Shown piece after piece: positions 33,262 through 40,506 of a stretch of DNA of 64,000 bases. The position numbers were made by a program, and so were the translations under genes. The stretch lies in assembly GCF_029870595.1 (NCBI RefSeq), contig NZ_JAPDIR010000003.1, forward strand, positions 248,001 to 312,000. Reading direction: 5' to 3'. The notes beneath the pieces were generated by a model. The model was not told the origin of the DNA. It searched no databases and saw only the letters and a list, made by a program, of their open reading frames with translations. Position 1 is the stretch's first letter; every line of letters starts with the position of its first letter. This DNA comes from Sphingomonas sp. CBMAI 2297. GTDB taxonomy: Bacteria; Pseudomonadota; Alphaproteobacteria; Sphingomonadales; Sphingomonadaceae.

Positions 33262-35342
33262 CGCCGCCGCGCCTTCTTGCCCGGCGCGACGAAGCGGATC
33301 GCCTCGCCGCCGCCCGGCGCCAGCGCGATTGCCAGCGTGTCGCCCTGCTTCACCGGCCTGCTCTCGATCGTGATCGCATGGCGGGCATCGGTGCGGTAGT
33401 CGGCGCCGGGACCGTCGCGATAGATCTCGGCGACATAGGTCTTGCCGGCATCGAGGAAGTCGAGCGTCACCACCGAGCTGCGCGCCTGCTCGTCGCCCAC
33501 CGCGCCCAGATACCAGTCGTCGCTGCCCCTGGCCTTGCGGACGATCGTCGCATAGTCGCCGACCTCGCCGTTGAGCACGCGCGTATCGCTCCAGTCGGTC
33601 GGCACGTCGCGGATGAACTTCATCTCGCGCGGGTATTTCGCATAGTTCTCCGGCGTGTCGGCCGCCATCACCACCGGCGAATAGAGCACCACGTAGAGCG
33701 CGAGCTGCTTGGCGACGGTCGACTGGATCGCCGAGCCGTTCGAGCCGCTCAGGCTCAGCACGCCGGGCGTGAAGTCCATCGGCCCGCCGAGCAGCTGGGT
33801 GAAGACCATGTTCGCTTCGTGCTCGGGCGGGTTCTTGCCACCCTCCCAGGCGTTGTATTCCATGCCGCGCCCGCCCTCGCGCGCCACCCAGTTCGGCCAG
33901 GTGCGGCGCAGGCCGGTGTCCTTCACCGGCTCATGGCTGTCGATCGAGACATGGTATCTGGCCGCCGTCTCCACCACGCGCAGATGGTGGTTCACCATCC
34001 ACTGGCCCTCATGCCATTCGCGGTGCTGCGTGCCGTCGGGATCGACCCGCTCGATCTGCGCCGCGTCGGTCACATAGCCGGTCTTCACCACCGGGATGCC
34101 GTGGTCCCGGGCATAGCTGAACGCGCGGTCGAGCTGGCTGTCATAATGGCTGGCCGAGCCGCCGGTCTCGTTGTGACCGATCAGATAGACGCCCTTGGCC
34201 TTGGCGTAGCGCGCCAGCTCGGCGGCATCGAAATCCTCGGTCGGCCGGTCGAACTGCATCTCGTTGCCATTGCCGAACCAGTTGCCGTCCCAGCCGATGT
34301 TCCAGCCCTCGACGAGCACGCCGGGGATGCCGTTCGCCGCGGCGAAGTCGATATATTGCTTCACATGCGCGGTGGTGGCGCCGTGCTTGGGGCCGCGCGA
34401 CCAGGTCCATTCGCCCTTGATCATGTTCCACCACACGCCGACGAACTTGCCCGGCCTGATCCAGGAGACATCGCCCAGCTTGTTCGGCGCGTTGAGGTTC
34501 AGGCCGATGCGGCTGGCGGCATAGAGGCCGGCCGCGTCGTCAGCGATGGCGATGGTGCGCCACGGCGTCGAGAAGCCCGCATCGCGCGACACCTTCGCCG
34601 CGCCGGCGCCCGGCGTGAGCGAGGCCTTGAAGGTATTCCCCTCGGCGCGCGCCAGGTTCATCGCCGAATAATCGACCAGCGCCGCCTCGTGCAGCGCGAC
34701 ATGGGTGCCGCCGGCCAGCTTGACCGTCATCACCGTCTGCGCGGTGCCGACCGTGTCGAGCGGGGTCTTGTTGTAGAGATATTCCTCGCGGTTCCACAGA
34801 TAGGCCGGCTTCCACCAGGCCGTGCCCGGCTCGGCAAAGGCGAACTCGGTCAACTCGTCGGCGATGTTGGCATGCTTGAGGTTGGGCTGGGCGGGCAGCG
34901 TGTAGCGGAAGCCGACGCCATCGTCGAAGATGCGGAAGGTCACGTCCATCTCGCGCGCGAAATCAGCCCTCTCGCGCAGCCGCACGGTCATCTCATTATG
35001 GTTGTCGCGGATCGTGGTCCATTCGCCGAAAGGCTGGGTCCAGCTGGTGTCCGCCTTGTTGCGCTTCACTTCGACCAGCGCCATGTTGCGGTCGAGCTTC
35101 GGCGCGTCGGTGAACAGGAAGCCCAGCCGGCTGTCGGTGAGCAGCGGCTTGCCGGCGCGCTGCACCGCATAGCTGGCCCGGCCATCGCCATCGATGCTGA
35201 CGGTCACGGTGATCCTGCCGTCGGGCGAGGCGCCGCGGGCGACGACATTGCCGTCCCGCTTCTGCGACAGATCGTCCTGCGCCAGCGCGGGCGCCGTGAA
35301 GGTGAAGGCGGCAAACGCCAGCGCGAGGGGGGCGAGCTTCAT
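33258..35342 (-). CDS. Secreted GH97 alpha-glucosidase (SusB-like)
   Basis: 694 residues, signal peptide to ~22 ('FTFTAPALAQ'), GAGGAGAAACC before the ATG. The N-terminal beta-sandwich ('SPDGRITVTVSIDGDGRASYAVQRAGKPLL'), the (beta/alpha)8 core ('GVLVEGWNIGWDGNWFGNGNEMQFDRPTEDFD') and a C-terminal beta domain follow GH97 order. 'VSIDSHEPVKDTGLRRTWPN' and 'GGRGMEYNAWEGG' carry the glutamates used by the inverting SusB-type enzymes, so this is likely an inverting alpha-glucosidase releasing glucose from malto-oligosaccharides. It is fourth of the hydrolase operon, 10 bases after the GH13 stop, periplasmic. Confidence 0.93.
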   Translation of the reverse strand: MKLAPLALAFAAFTFTAPALAQDDLSQKRDGNVVARGASPDGRITVTVSIDGDGRASYAVQRAGKPLLTDSRLGFLFTDAPKLDRNMALVEVKRNKADTSWTQPFGEWTTIRDNHNEMTVRLRERADFAREMDVTFRIFDDGVGFRYTLPAQPNLKHANIADELTEFAFAEPGTAWWKPAYLWNREEYLYNKTPLDTVGTAQTVMTVKLAGGTHVALHEAALVDYSAMNLARAEGNTFKASLTPGAGAAKVSRDAGFSTPWRTIAIADDAAGLYAASRIGLNLNAPNKLGDVSWIRPGKFVGVWWNMIKGEWTWSRGPKHGATTAHVKQYIDFAAANGIPGVLVEGWNIGWDGNWFGNGNEMQFDRPTEDFDAAELARYAKAKGVYLIGHNETGGSASHYDSQLDRAFSYARDHGIPVVKTGYVTDAAQIERVDPDGTQHREWHEGQWMVNHHLRVVETAARYHVSIDSHEPVKDTGLRRTWPNWVAREGGRGMEYNAWEGGKNPPEHEANMVFTQLLGGPMDFTPGVLSLSGSNGSAIQSTVAKQLALYVVLYSPVVMAADTPENYAKYPREMKFIRDVPTDWSDTRVLNGEVGDYATIVRKARGSDDWYLGAVGDEQARSSVVTLDFLDAGKTYVAEIYRDGPGADYRTDARHAITIESRPVKQGDTLAIALAPGGGEAIRFVAPGKKARRR

Positions 35343-35351
35343 GGTTTCTCC

Positions 35352-36971
35352 TCAGGCTTCGTAGCGGGCGATCAGCCCGGAATGGGATGCGAAAGTCCAG
35401 TCGCCGACAGTGCCGGTCGCGAGCAGCGGGCGCCAATGAGACGGGTTCGCCGGCGCCCAGCGCTGCGCGGCATCGCCCAGGTTGAACAGGCAGAGCAGGC
35501 GCTCGCCCTCCGCCTCGCGCTCGAACGCGAGCAGCTCGCCCGGCGCGTCGAGAAAGGCGATGTCGCCGGTGCGGAGCGCGGGCGAGGCGCCGCGCAGCGC
35601 CAGCACCCGGCGCGTCCAGGCGAGCAGCGAAGCCGGATCGGCATCCTGCACGTCCACCGCCAGCGCGGCATGGTTGGGGCCGAGCGGCAGCCAGGGCTTG
35701 CCGCTGGTGAAGCCGAGCTCGGGCGCGGTCGCCGACCAGGGCATCGGCGTGCGTGCGCCGTCGCGCGACAAGGTGCGCGGCCAGTTGGCGATCGCCTCGG
35801 GATCCTGCAGCGCCTCGAACGGAATCTCGACCTGGTCGAGCCCCAGCTCCTCGCCATAATAGAGGAAGATGTTGCCGCGCAGCGCCGCGAGCAGCAGCAT
35901 CTTCATCCGCGCGAACGCGTCCGCCGCCTCCGGCCGAGTCCAGCGCGACACCGCGCGCGGCGCGTCGTGGTTCTCGAACGCCCAGCTGGGCCAGCTGCCG
36001 CCGGCCGGCCAGTTCTGCAGCGCCGCGCGCACGCCCGCCGCGCTCAGGCGGGGGGCATAGAGGAAGTCGAAGCCATAGGCGGTGTTGAGCCGGTTGCCGC
36101 CCGCGGTGAACAGCTTCATCTCGCGGTCCGCGTCCGCGCCGCCCACTTCGGCGACGGTGAAGCGATCGGGATATTCGTCGAACACTCCGCGCAGCCGCTC
36201 GAGGAAGCCGGGGATGTCGGCATGGCTCTGATTGTAGATGTGCAGCTGGAAATCGAACGGGCGCGTGCGCTGCGTTCCGTCGTCGGGCGCCGGCGGATTG
36301 TCGCGGAATTCGGGATCGTGCATCGAGAAGTTGATCGCATCGATGCGAAAGCCGTCCACGCCACGATCCAGCCAGAAGCGCGTGATCGCGAGCAGTTCCG
36401 CCTGCACTTCGGGATGATGGCAGTTGAGCTGCGGCTGCTCCTTCAGGAAATTGTGCATGTAATATTGGCCGCGCCGCGCGTCCCAGGTCCAGGCCGGGCC
36501 GCCGAAGACCGACTGCCAGTTGGTGGGCGGCGAGCCTTCCGGCTTGGCATCGTGCCAGACATACCAGTCGGCCTTGGGATTGGCGCGGCTGGCCCGGCTC
36601 TCGACGAACCAGCCATGCTGGTCCGAAGTATGCGCCCAGACCTGGTCGATCAGCACGCGCAGCCCCAGCGCATGGGCGCGGGCGATCAGCGCGTCGAAAT
36701 CGGCGAGCGTGCCGAAGATCGGATCGACGTCGCGATAATCGGCCACGTCATAGCCGAAATCGGCCATGGGCGACTTGAAGAAGGGCGAGAGCCAGATCGC
36801 GTCGACGCCCAGGCTGGCGATGTGATCGAGCCGCGCGGTGATGCCGGGCAGGTCGCCGATGCCGTCGCCATTCGAATCGAAGAAGCTGCGGGGATAGATC
36901 TGGTAGATGGCCGCGCCCCGCCACCATGGCTGCGCATTCCGGGTTTCCGCTTTCGCGGCAAGCTGGTTCAC
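35352..36971 (-). CDS. GH13 alpha-glucosidase (oligo-1,6-glucosidase type)
   Basis: 539 residues. I start at the GTG at 36969-36971, which overlaps the amylase stop as GTGA; a GTG seven codons earlier is possible. There is no signal peptide, so it is probably cytoplasmic. GH13 regions: 'AIYQIYPRSFFDSNGDGIGDLPGI', 'VDAIWLSPFFKSPMADFGYDVADY', nucleophile Asp in 'GVDGFRIDAINF', acid/base Glu in 'RFTVAEVGG', and 'WAFENHDAPRAVSRW' with the third Asp. This is the subfamily of bacterial alpha-glucosidases and isomaltases that cut short malto-oligosaccharides. It works after import, complementing the periplasmic amylase and GH97. Confidence 0.93.
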   Translation of the reverse strand: MNQLAAKAETRNAQPWWRGAAIYQIYPRSFFDSNGDGIGDLPGITARLDHIASLGVDAIWLSPFFKSPMADFGYDVADYRDVDPIFGTLADFDALIARAHALGLRVLIDQVWAHTSDQHGWFVESRASRANPKADWYVWHDAKPEGSPPTNWQSVFGGPAWTWDARRGQYYMHNFLKEQPQLNCHHPEVQAELLAITRFWLDRGVDGFRIDAINFSMHDPEFRDNPPAPDDGTQRTRPFDFQLHIYNQSHADIPGFLERLRGVFDEYPDRFTVAEVGGADADREMKLFTAGGNRLNTAYGFDFLYAPRLSAAGVRAALQNWPAGGSWPSWAFENHDAPRAVSRWTRPEAADAFARMKMLLLAALRGNIFLYYGEELGLDQVEIPFEALQDPEAIANWPRTLSRDGARTPMPWSATAPELGFTSGKPWLPLGPNHAALAVDVQDADPASLLAWTRRVLALRGASPALRTGDIAFLDAPGELLAFEREAEGERLLCLFNLGDAAQRWAPANPSHWRPLLATGTVGDWTFASHSGLIARYEA

Positions 36972-38782
36972 TGTTTCGTCTCCGCCGCGCACACCGCATA
37001 TCCGAGCGGCGGCAGGGTGATGGTAAGGGAGCCGGGCGCGCTGGCCGTGGCGGCACAGCTTCCGGCAAGCGGATGGAAGCGGTGGGAGCGAGTCTCGACC
37101 TGGACCTGACGGGCCAGCGGCTCGGTGGAGGTGTTGAAGGCGAGCAGCACTTCGGCACCGGTGACGGGATCGAAGCGCGAGAAGGCGAGCAGCCCCGGCT
37201 TGTCCTCGCGGGCGCGCAGCAATTGCCGTCCGCGAGTGAGCGCCGGCGTGGCGGTGCGGACGCGCGCCAGGCCGGCGATCGCGCGAAAGATCGGATGCGC
37301 CTCGTCGAAGCGCGGCGTGGCGATGCTCGCATCGGTGCCAACCAGCTTGCGCGCGGCATATTGCGCGACCTTGCTGCCGAACTGGTCCTCGCGCGCATCG
37401 ACATCGTTCGCGCCGCCGGCAAAGCCCTGTTCGTCGCCGGCATAGATGGTCGGCACGCCGCGCAGTGTGAGCAGCAGCGCGTTGGAGAGCAGTACCCGCC
37501 GGAGAACTTCCGCCTCGCTCGCCTGGGGAAAGGCCTTGCGGACGAACCAGGCGAAGCGACCATTGTCATGGTTGCCGCTGAACGTCGGCAGCGCGATCGC
37601 CGTGTCGAAGCCGCGCGCATATAGCACATCGTCGTCGAACAGCTTCTCGAACACATCGGTGCCCTTGGTCCCGGCAACGCTGTCGAGCAGCGCCTGGCGG
37701 AAGGCGAAGTCGAGCACCGAGGGCAGCTTCGCGGTGATCGTGTGCGCGGCCTGGGCGGCGGGGTCCGCCACTTCGCCGAAGATGTGGAAATTGGGGATGC
37801 CCCGAGCCCGGGCCCGCGCCAGCATCGGAGGAACAAAGGCCCGCCAGAATTCGGGGTTCACGTGGCGAGCGGTGTCGATGCGGAAACCGTCGATGCCGAA
37901 CCGGTCGATCCAGCTGCCATAGATGTCGATCATGCCCGCGATCACGCGCGGATTCTCGGTCATCAGATCGTCGAGCCCGACGAAATCGCCCATCGTCGAG
38001 CTCTCGCCGGCGAAGGTCGAGTCCCCGCGATTATGGTAATAGATCGGATCGTTGAGCCAGGCGGGATGCTTGGCCGCCTTCTCCGCTTCGGGAACGAAGG
38101 GGGTATAGGCATAGCCGGGATCGGTCAGGCGCGCGAAATTCGCCGCCGTGCCGATCGCATCGCCCGCGAACCCCGGATTGATCGCCGCACCGTCCACGCC
38201 GCCCCGGCGCTGATAGGGATAGTCCGCGCGGCCGCGATAGGGGCAGGCATCGGCGCCGGCGCATTCGCGATACTGGATCACGTCCGCCGTATGGTTGGCG
38301 ACGATGTCCATATAGACTTTCATGCCTCGCCCATGCGCGGCGTCGACCAGCGCCTTGAACTCGGCATCGGTGCCGAAATGCGGATCGACATGGGCGAAAT
38401 CGGTGATCCAATAGCCGTGATAGCCCGCGCTCTGCTGGCCCGGTCGGCCCTGGACGGGTTTGTTGACGAAGATCGGCGCGACCCAGATCGCGGTGATGCC
38501 GAGCGCCTGGAGATAGGGGAGCTTCCCCCGGAGCCCCTTCAGGTCGCCGCCATGATAATAGCGCGCGTCGGCGGGATCGAAGCCGGTGGTGCCGCGATCG
38601 CCGGACAGGCCGCCACGATCATTGGCCGGATCGCCATTGGCGAAGCGATCGGGCAGGACGAAATAGATCACTTCGTCCTGGGGCAGGCGGGCGCGGAAAT
38701 CCTGGGCGGCGGCAGGCTGCGGGGCAATGACGGCGGCAGCCAGGCCAACGCCCCAGGCAAGCCCTCGCCACATCTTCGTCAT
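36968..38782 (-). CDS. Secreted GH13 alpha-amylase
   Basis: 604 residues from the ATG at 38780-38782 (a second ATG three codons later has a slightly better GGGA spacing). Signal peptide 'GLAWGVGLAAAVIAPQPAAAQ'. Catalytic text is complete: 'YFVLPDRFANGDPANDRGG', 'KVYMDIVANHTADVIQ', nucleophile in 'GIDGFRIDTARHVN', acid/base in 'NFHIFGEVAD', and 'FSGNHDNGRFAW'. A cysteine pair (in 'ECAGADACPYRG') may bridge a B-domain loop. Periplasmic or outer-membrane amylase that breaks imported or surface alpha-glucan. Its start lies inside a dispersed repeat (38777-38913), so the repeat forms its 5' leader. Confidence 0.92.
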   Translation of the reverse strand: MTKMWRGLAWGVGLAAAVIAPQPAAAQDFRARLPQDEVIYFVLPDRFANGDPANDRGGLSGDRGTTGFDPADARYYHGGDLKGLRGKLPYLQALGITAIWVAPIFVNKPVQGRPGQQSAGYHGYWITDFAHVDPHFGTDAEFKALVDAAHGRGMKVYMDIVANHTADVIQYRECAGADACPYRGRADYPYQRRGGVDGAAINPGFAGDAIGTAANFARLTDPGYAYTPFVPEAEKAAKHPAWLNDPIYYHNRGDSTFAGESSTMGDFVGLDDLMTENPRVIAGMIDIYGSWIDRFGIDGFRIDTARHVNPEFWRAFVPPMLARARARGIPNFHIFGEVADPAAQAAHTITAKLPSVLDFAFRQALLDSVAGTKGTDVFEKLFDDDVLYARGFDTAIALPTFSGNHDNGRFAWFVRKAFPQASEAEVLRRVLLSNALLLTLRGVPTIYAGDEQGFAGGANDVDAREDQFGSKVAQYAARKLVGTDASIATPRFDEAHPIFRAIAGLARVRTATPALTRGRQLLRAREDKPGLLAFSRFDPVTGAEVLLAFNTSTEPLARQVQVETRSHRFHPLAGSCAATASAPGSLTITLPPLGYAVCAAETKQ

Positions 38783-38913
38783 TCCCGCGAAAGCGGGGAT
38801 CCAGGGTAGCGCGGAACAACCGGCGCTATCGAGCGCTCGGCCGCCGGACAGGCCGAAGCGAGCCCCGCCCATTCCGCCAATGGCCCTGGATCCCCGCCTG
38901 CGCAGGGATGACG
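38777..38913. repeat. Inverted pair of CGTCATTCCCGCG-type repeats
   Basis: 38777-38806 (CGTCATTCCCGCGAAAGCGG then GGATCCAGGG) and 38884-38913, its approximate reverse complement (CCCTGGATCCCCGCCTGCGC then AGGGATGACG), separated by 77 bases. A single related unit is at 57532-57560. It fills the gap between the halogenase and amylase genes. Confidence 0.78.
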
Positions 38914-38943
38914 ATAGGGTTTTCGGGGATGACGACGCGCCTT

Positions 38944-40449
38944 TCATGCCGCAGCCTCCCCCGAACAATGCTGCGCCACATAGGCCGCGTGGTCCGCCAT
39001 CTGGCCGGCTTCGCGAGCGTTCAGCAATTCGATCAATCCGAGATACTCCGCGATGTGCTCGCGCGGCGGCGCATCGGCGAGCGGGTGGTAGCCGGCCGCG
39101 GCGATCCCCTGCCCGGCCAGGACCTGCAGCCAGGCGACTTCGCTGAACAGGTCGGCCTCGCCGCGCACGATCCTGCCCGCATCGCGCCACAGCGCGATCT
39201 TGTGGCAAAGACCGGCGGGCAGCGCCGCCGCCCGCCGCTCGGCCCAGAAGGGTTCGTCCCGGTCGTTCGCCCAATAGTGCAGCGCCAGGAAGTCGCGGAC
39301 GCGGTCATATTCGAGATGCGCCTGGCGATCATATTCGTCGCGCTGCGTCTGGGAGGCATGGCAGCCCGGAAGCAGGTCCAGGATCCGCTCGATCGCCGAC
39401 TGGATCATGTGGATGCTGGTCGATTCGAGCGGCTCGAGGAAACCGCTGGCGAGGCCGAGCGCGATCACATTGTGCTTCCAGAAGCCGCGGCGCTTGCCGG
39501 CCGCGAAGCGCAGCGGCCGGGGGTCGGCGAGCGCGGGCTCGTCCAGGCCGGCGAGCAGGCGCGCCGCCGCCTCGTCGTCCGAAAGATGCGCGCTCGCATA
39601 GACCAGCCCGTTGCCGGTGCGGTGCTGAAGCGGGATGCGCCATTGCCAGCCGGCGCCATGCGCGGTGGCACGGGTATAGGGGGTGAAGTCCCGCGCGCGC
39701 GCGGAGGGCACGGCCATGGCGCGATCGCAGGGGAGCAGGTCGCTCCACGCCTCGAACCCCACGCCCAGGGTCTCGCCGATCAGCAGGGCGCGGAAGCCGG
39801 TGCAATCCAGGAACAGGTCGCCCGCCACTTCGCGCTCGCCCTCCAGCGTCAGGGCGGTGACGTCGCCGCTCTCGCCGTCGCGCGCAACCGCGACGATCCG
39901 GCCCTCCACGCGCTCGACGCCGCCGCTCTCGGCCAGGCCGCGCAGGAAGCGGGCGTAGAGGCCCGCGTCGAAATGGAAGGCATAGGGCATTTCGGGCAGC
40001 AGCTTCGCCGTGCGCGCGGGCCCGCGCTGCACCCGGTTCGTCAGCGCCGCCACATTGTTGAGCGAATAGGCGCCAAGCGGCCGGGCGACGCCCTCGGCCA
40101 TGCCGCGCAGCCAGCTGTGCTGGAAGGCGAGCAGCCCGTTCGCGCGGCCGACATCGCCGAACGCGTGCATGTAGCGCCCGCCCTTCGTCCAGCCGACGAA
40201 CTCGATGCCGAGCTTGAAGCTCGCCTGGGTGGCGGCCATGAAAGCGTCCTCGTCGATGCCCAGGCCGGCGTTGAACAGGCGGATCTGCGGGATCGTCGCC
40301 TCGCCCACCCCGACCGTGCCGATCTCCTCCGATTCGACCAGGGCGACCCGGAAACGGGGACCGAGGAACCGGGCGAACGCGGCCGCGGCCATCCAGCCCG
40401 CGGTGCCGCCGCCGGCGATCACGATCCGGATCGGCTGCTCACTCTGCAC
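38944..40449 (-). CDS. Flavin-dependent tryptophan-halogenase-family protein, in the alpha-glucan operon
   Basis: 501 residues from the GTG at 40447-40449 with GAGGGG six bases upstream. FAD-binding 'IVIAGGGTAGWMAAAAF' at residues 10-25. The halide-activating lysine is K79 in 'ASFKLGIEFVGW'. 'AGWQWRIPLQHRTGNG' supplies the WxWxIP motif that keeps these enzymes from acting as monooxygenases. 'GFLEPLESTSIHMIQ' holds the conserved Glu-Ser. All catalytic residues of PrnA/RebH-type halogenases are thus present, but the substrate is unknown. The family needs reduced flavin from a separate reductase, not seen here. The gene sits between the TonB receptor (57 bases, hairpin) and the amylase. Confidence 0.9.
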   Translation of the reverse strand: MQSEQPIRIVIAGGGTAGWMAAAAFARFLGPRFRVALVESEEIGTVGVGEATIPQIRLFNAGLGIDEDAFMAATQASFKLGIEFVGWTKGGRYMHAFGDVGRANGLLAFQHSWLRGMAEGVARPLGAYSLNNVAALTNRVQRGPARTAKLLPEMPYAFHFDAGLYARFLRGLAESGGVERVEGRIVAVARDGESGDVTALTLEGEREVAGDLFLDCTGFRALLIGETLGVGFEAWSDLLPCDRAMAVPSARARDFTPYTRATAHGAGWQWRIPLQHRTGNGLVYASAHLSDDEAAARLLAGLDEPALADPRPLRFAAGKRRGFWKHNVIALGLASGFLEPLESTSIHMIQSAIERILDLLPGCHASQTQRDEYDRQAHLEYDRVRDFLALHYWANDRDEPFWAERRAAALPAGLCHKIALWRDAGRIVRGEADLFSEVAWLQVLAGQGIAAAGYHPLADAPPREHIAEYLGLIELLNAREAGQMADHAAYVAQHCSGEAAA

Positions 40450-40469
40450 GTCCGCCCCTCGATAAACAG

Positions 40470-40495
40470 GCGGCCCGGCGCCACGGCCGGGCCGC
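40470..40495 (-). terminator. Intercistronic GC hairpin between TonB receptor and halogenase
   Basis: Perfect 9-bp stem GCGGCCCGG / CCGGGCCGC, 8-base loop, 12 bases past the receptor stop. No T-run. Probably limits read-through or protects the 3' end of the receptor message. Confidence 0.55.
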
Positions 40496-40506
40496 GTTTC
40501 CACGCG

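Noticed and set aside
33378..37109. A 1243-codon plus-strand open frame
   Set aside because: Antisense to GH97 and GH13 genes; its composition is that of a GC-bias shadow and it has no motif or ribosome site.
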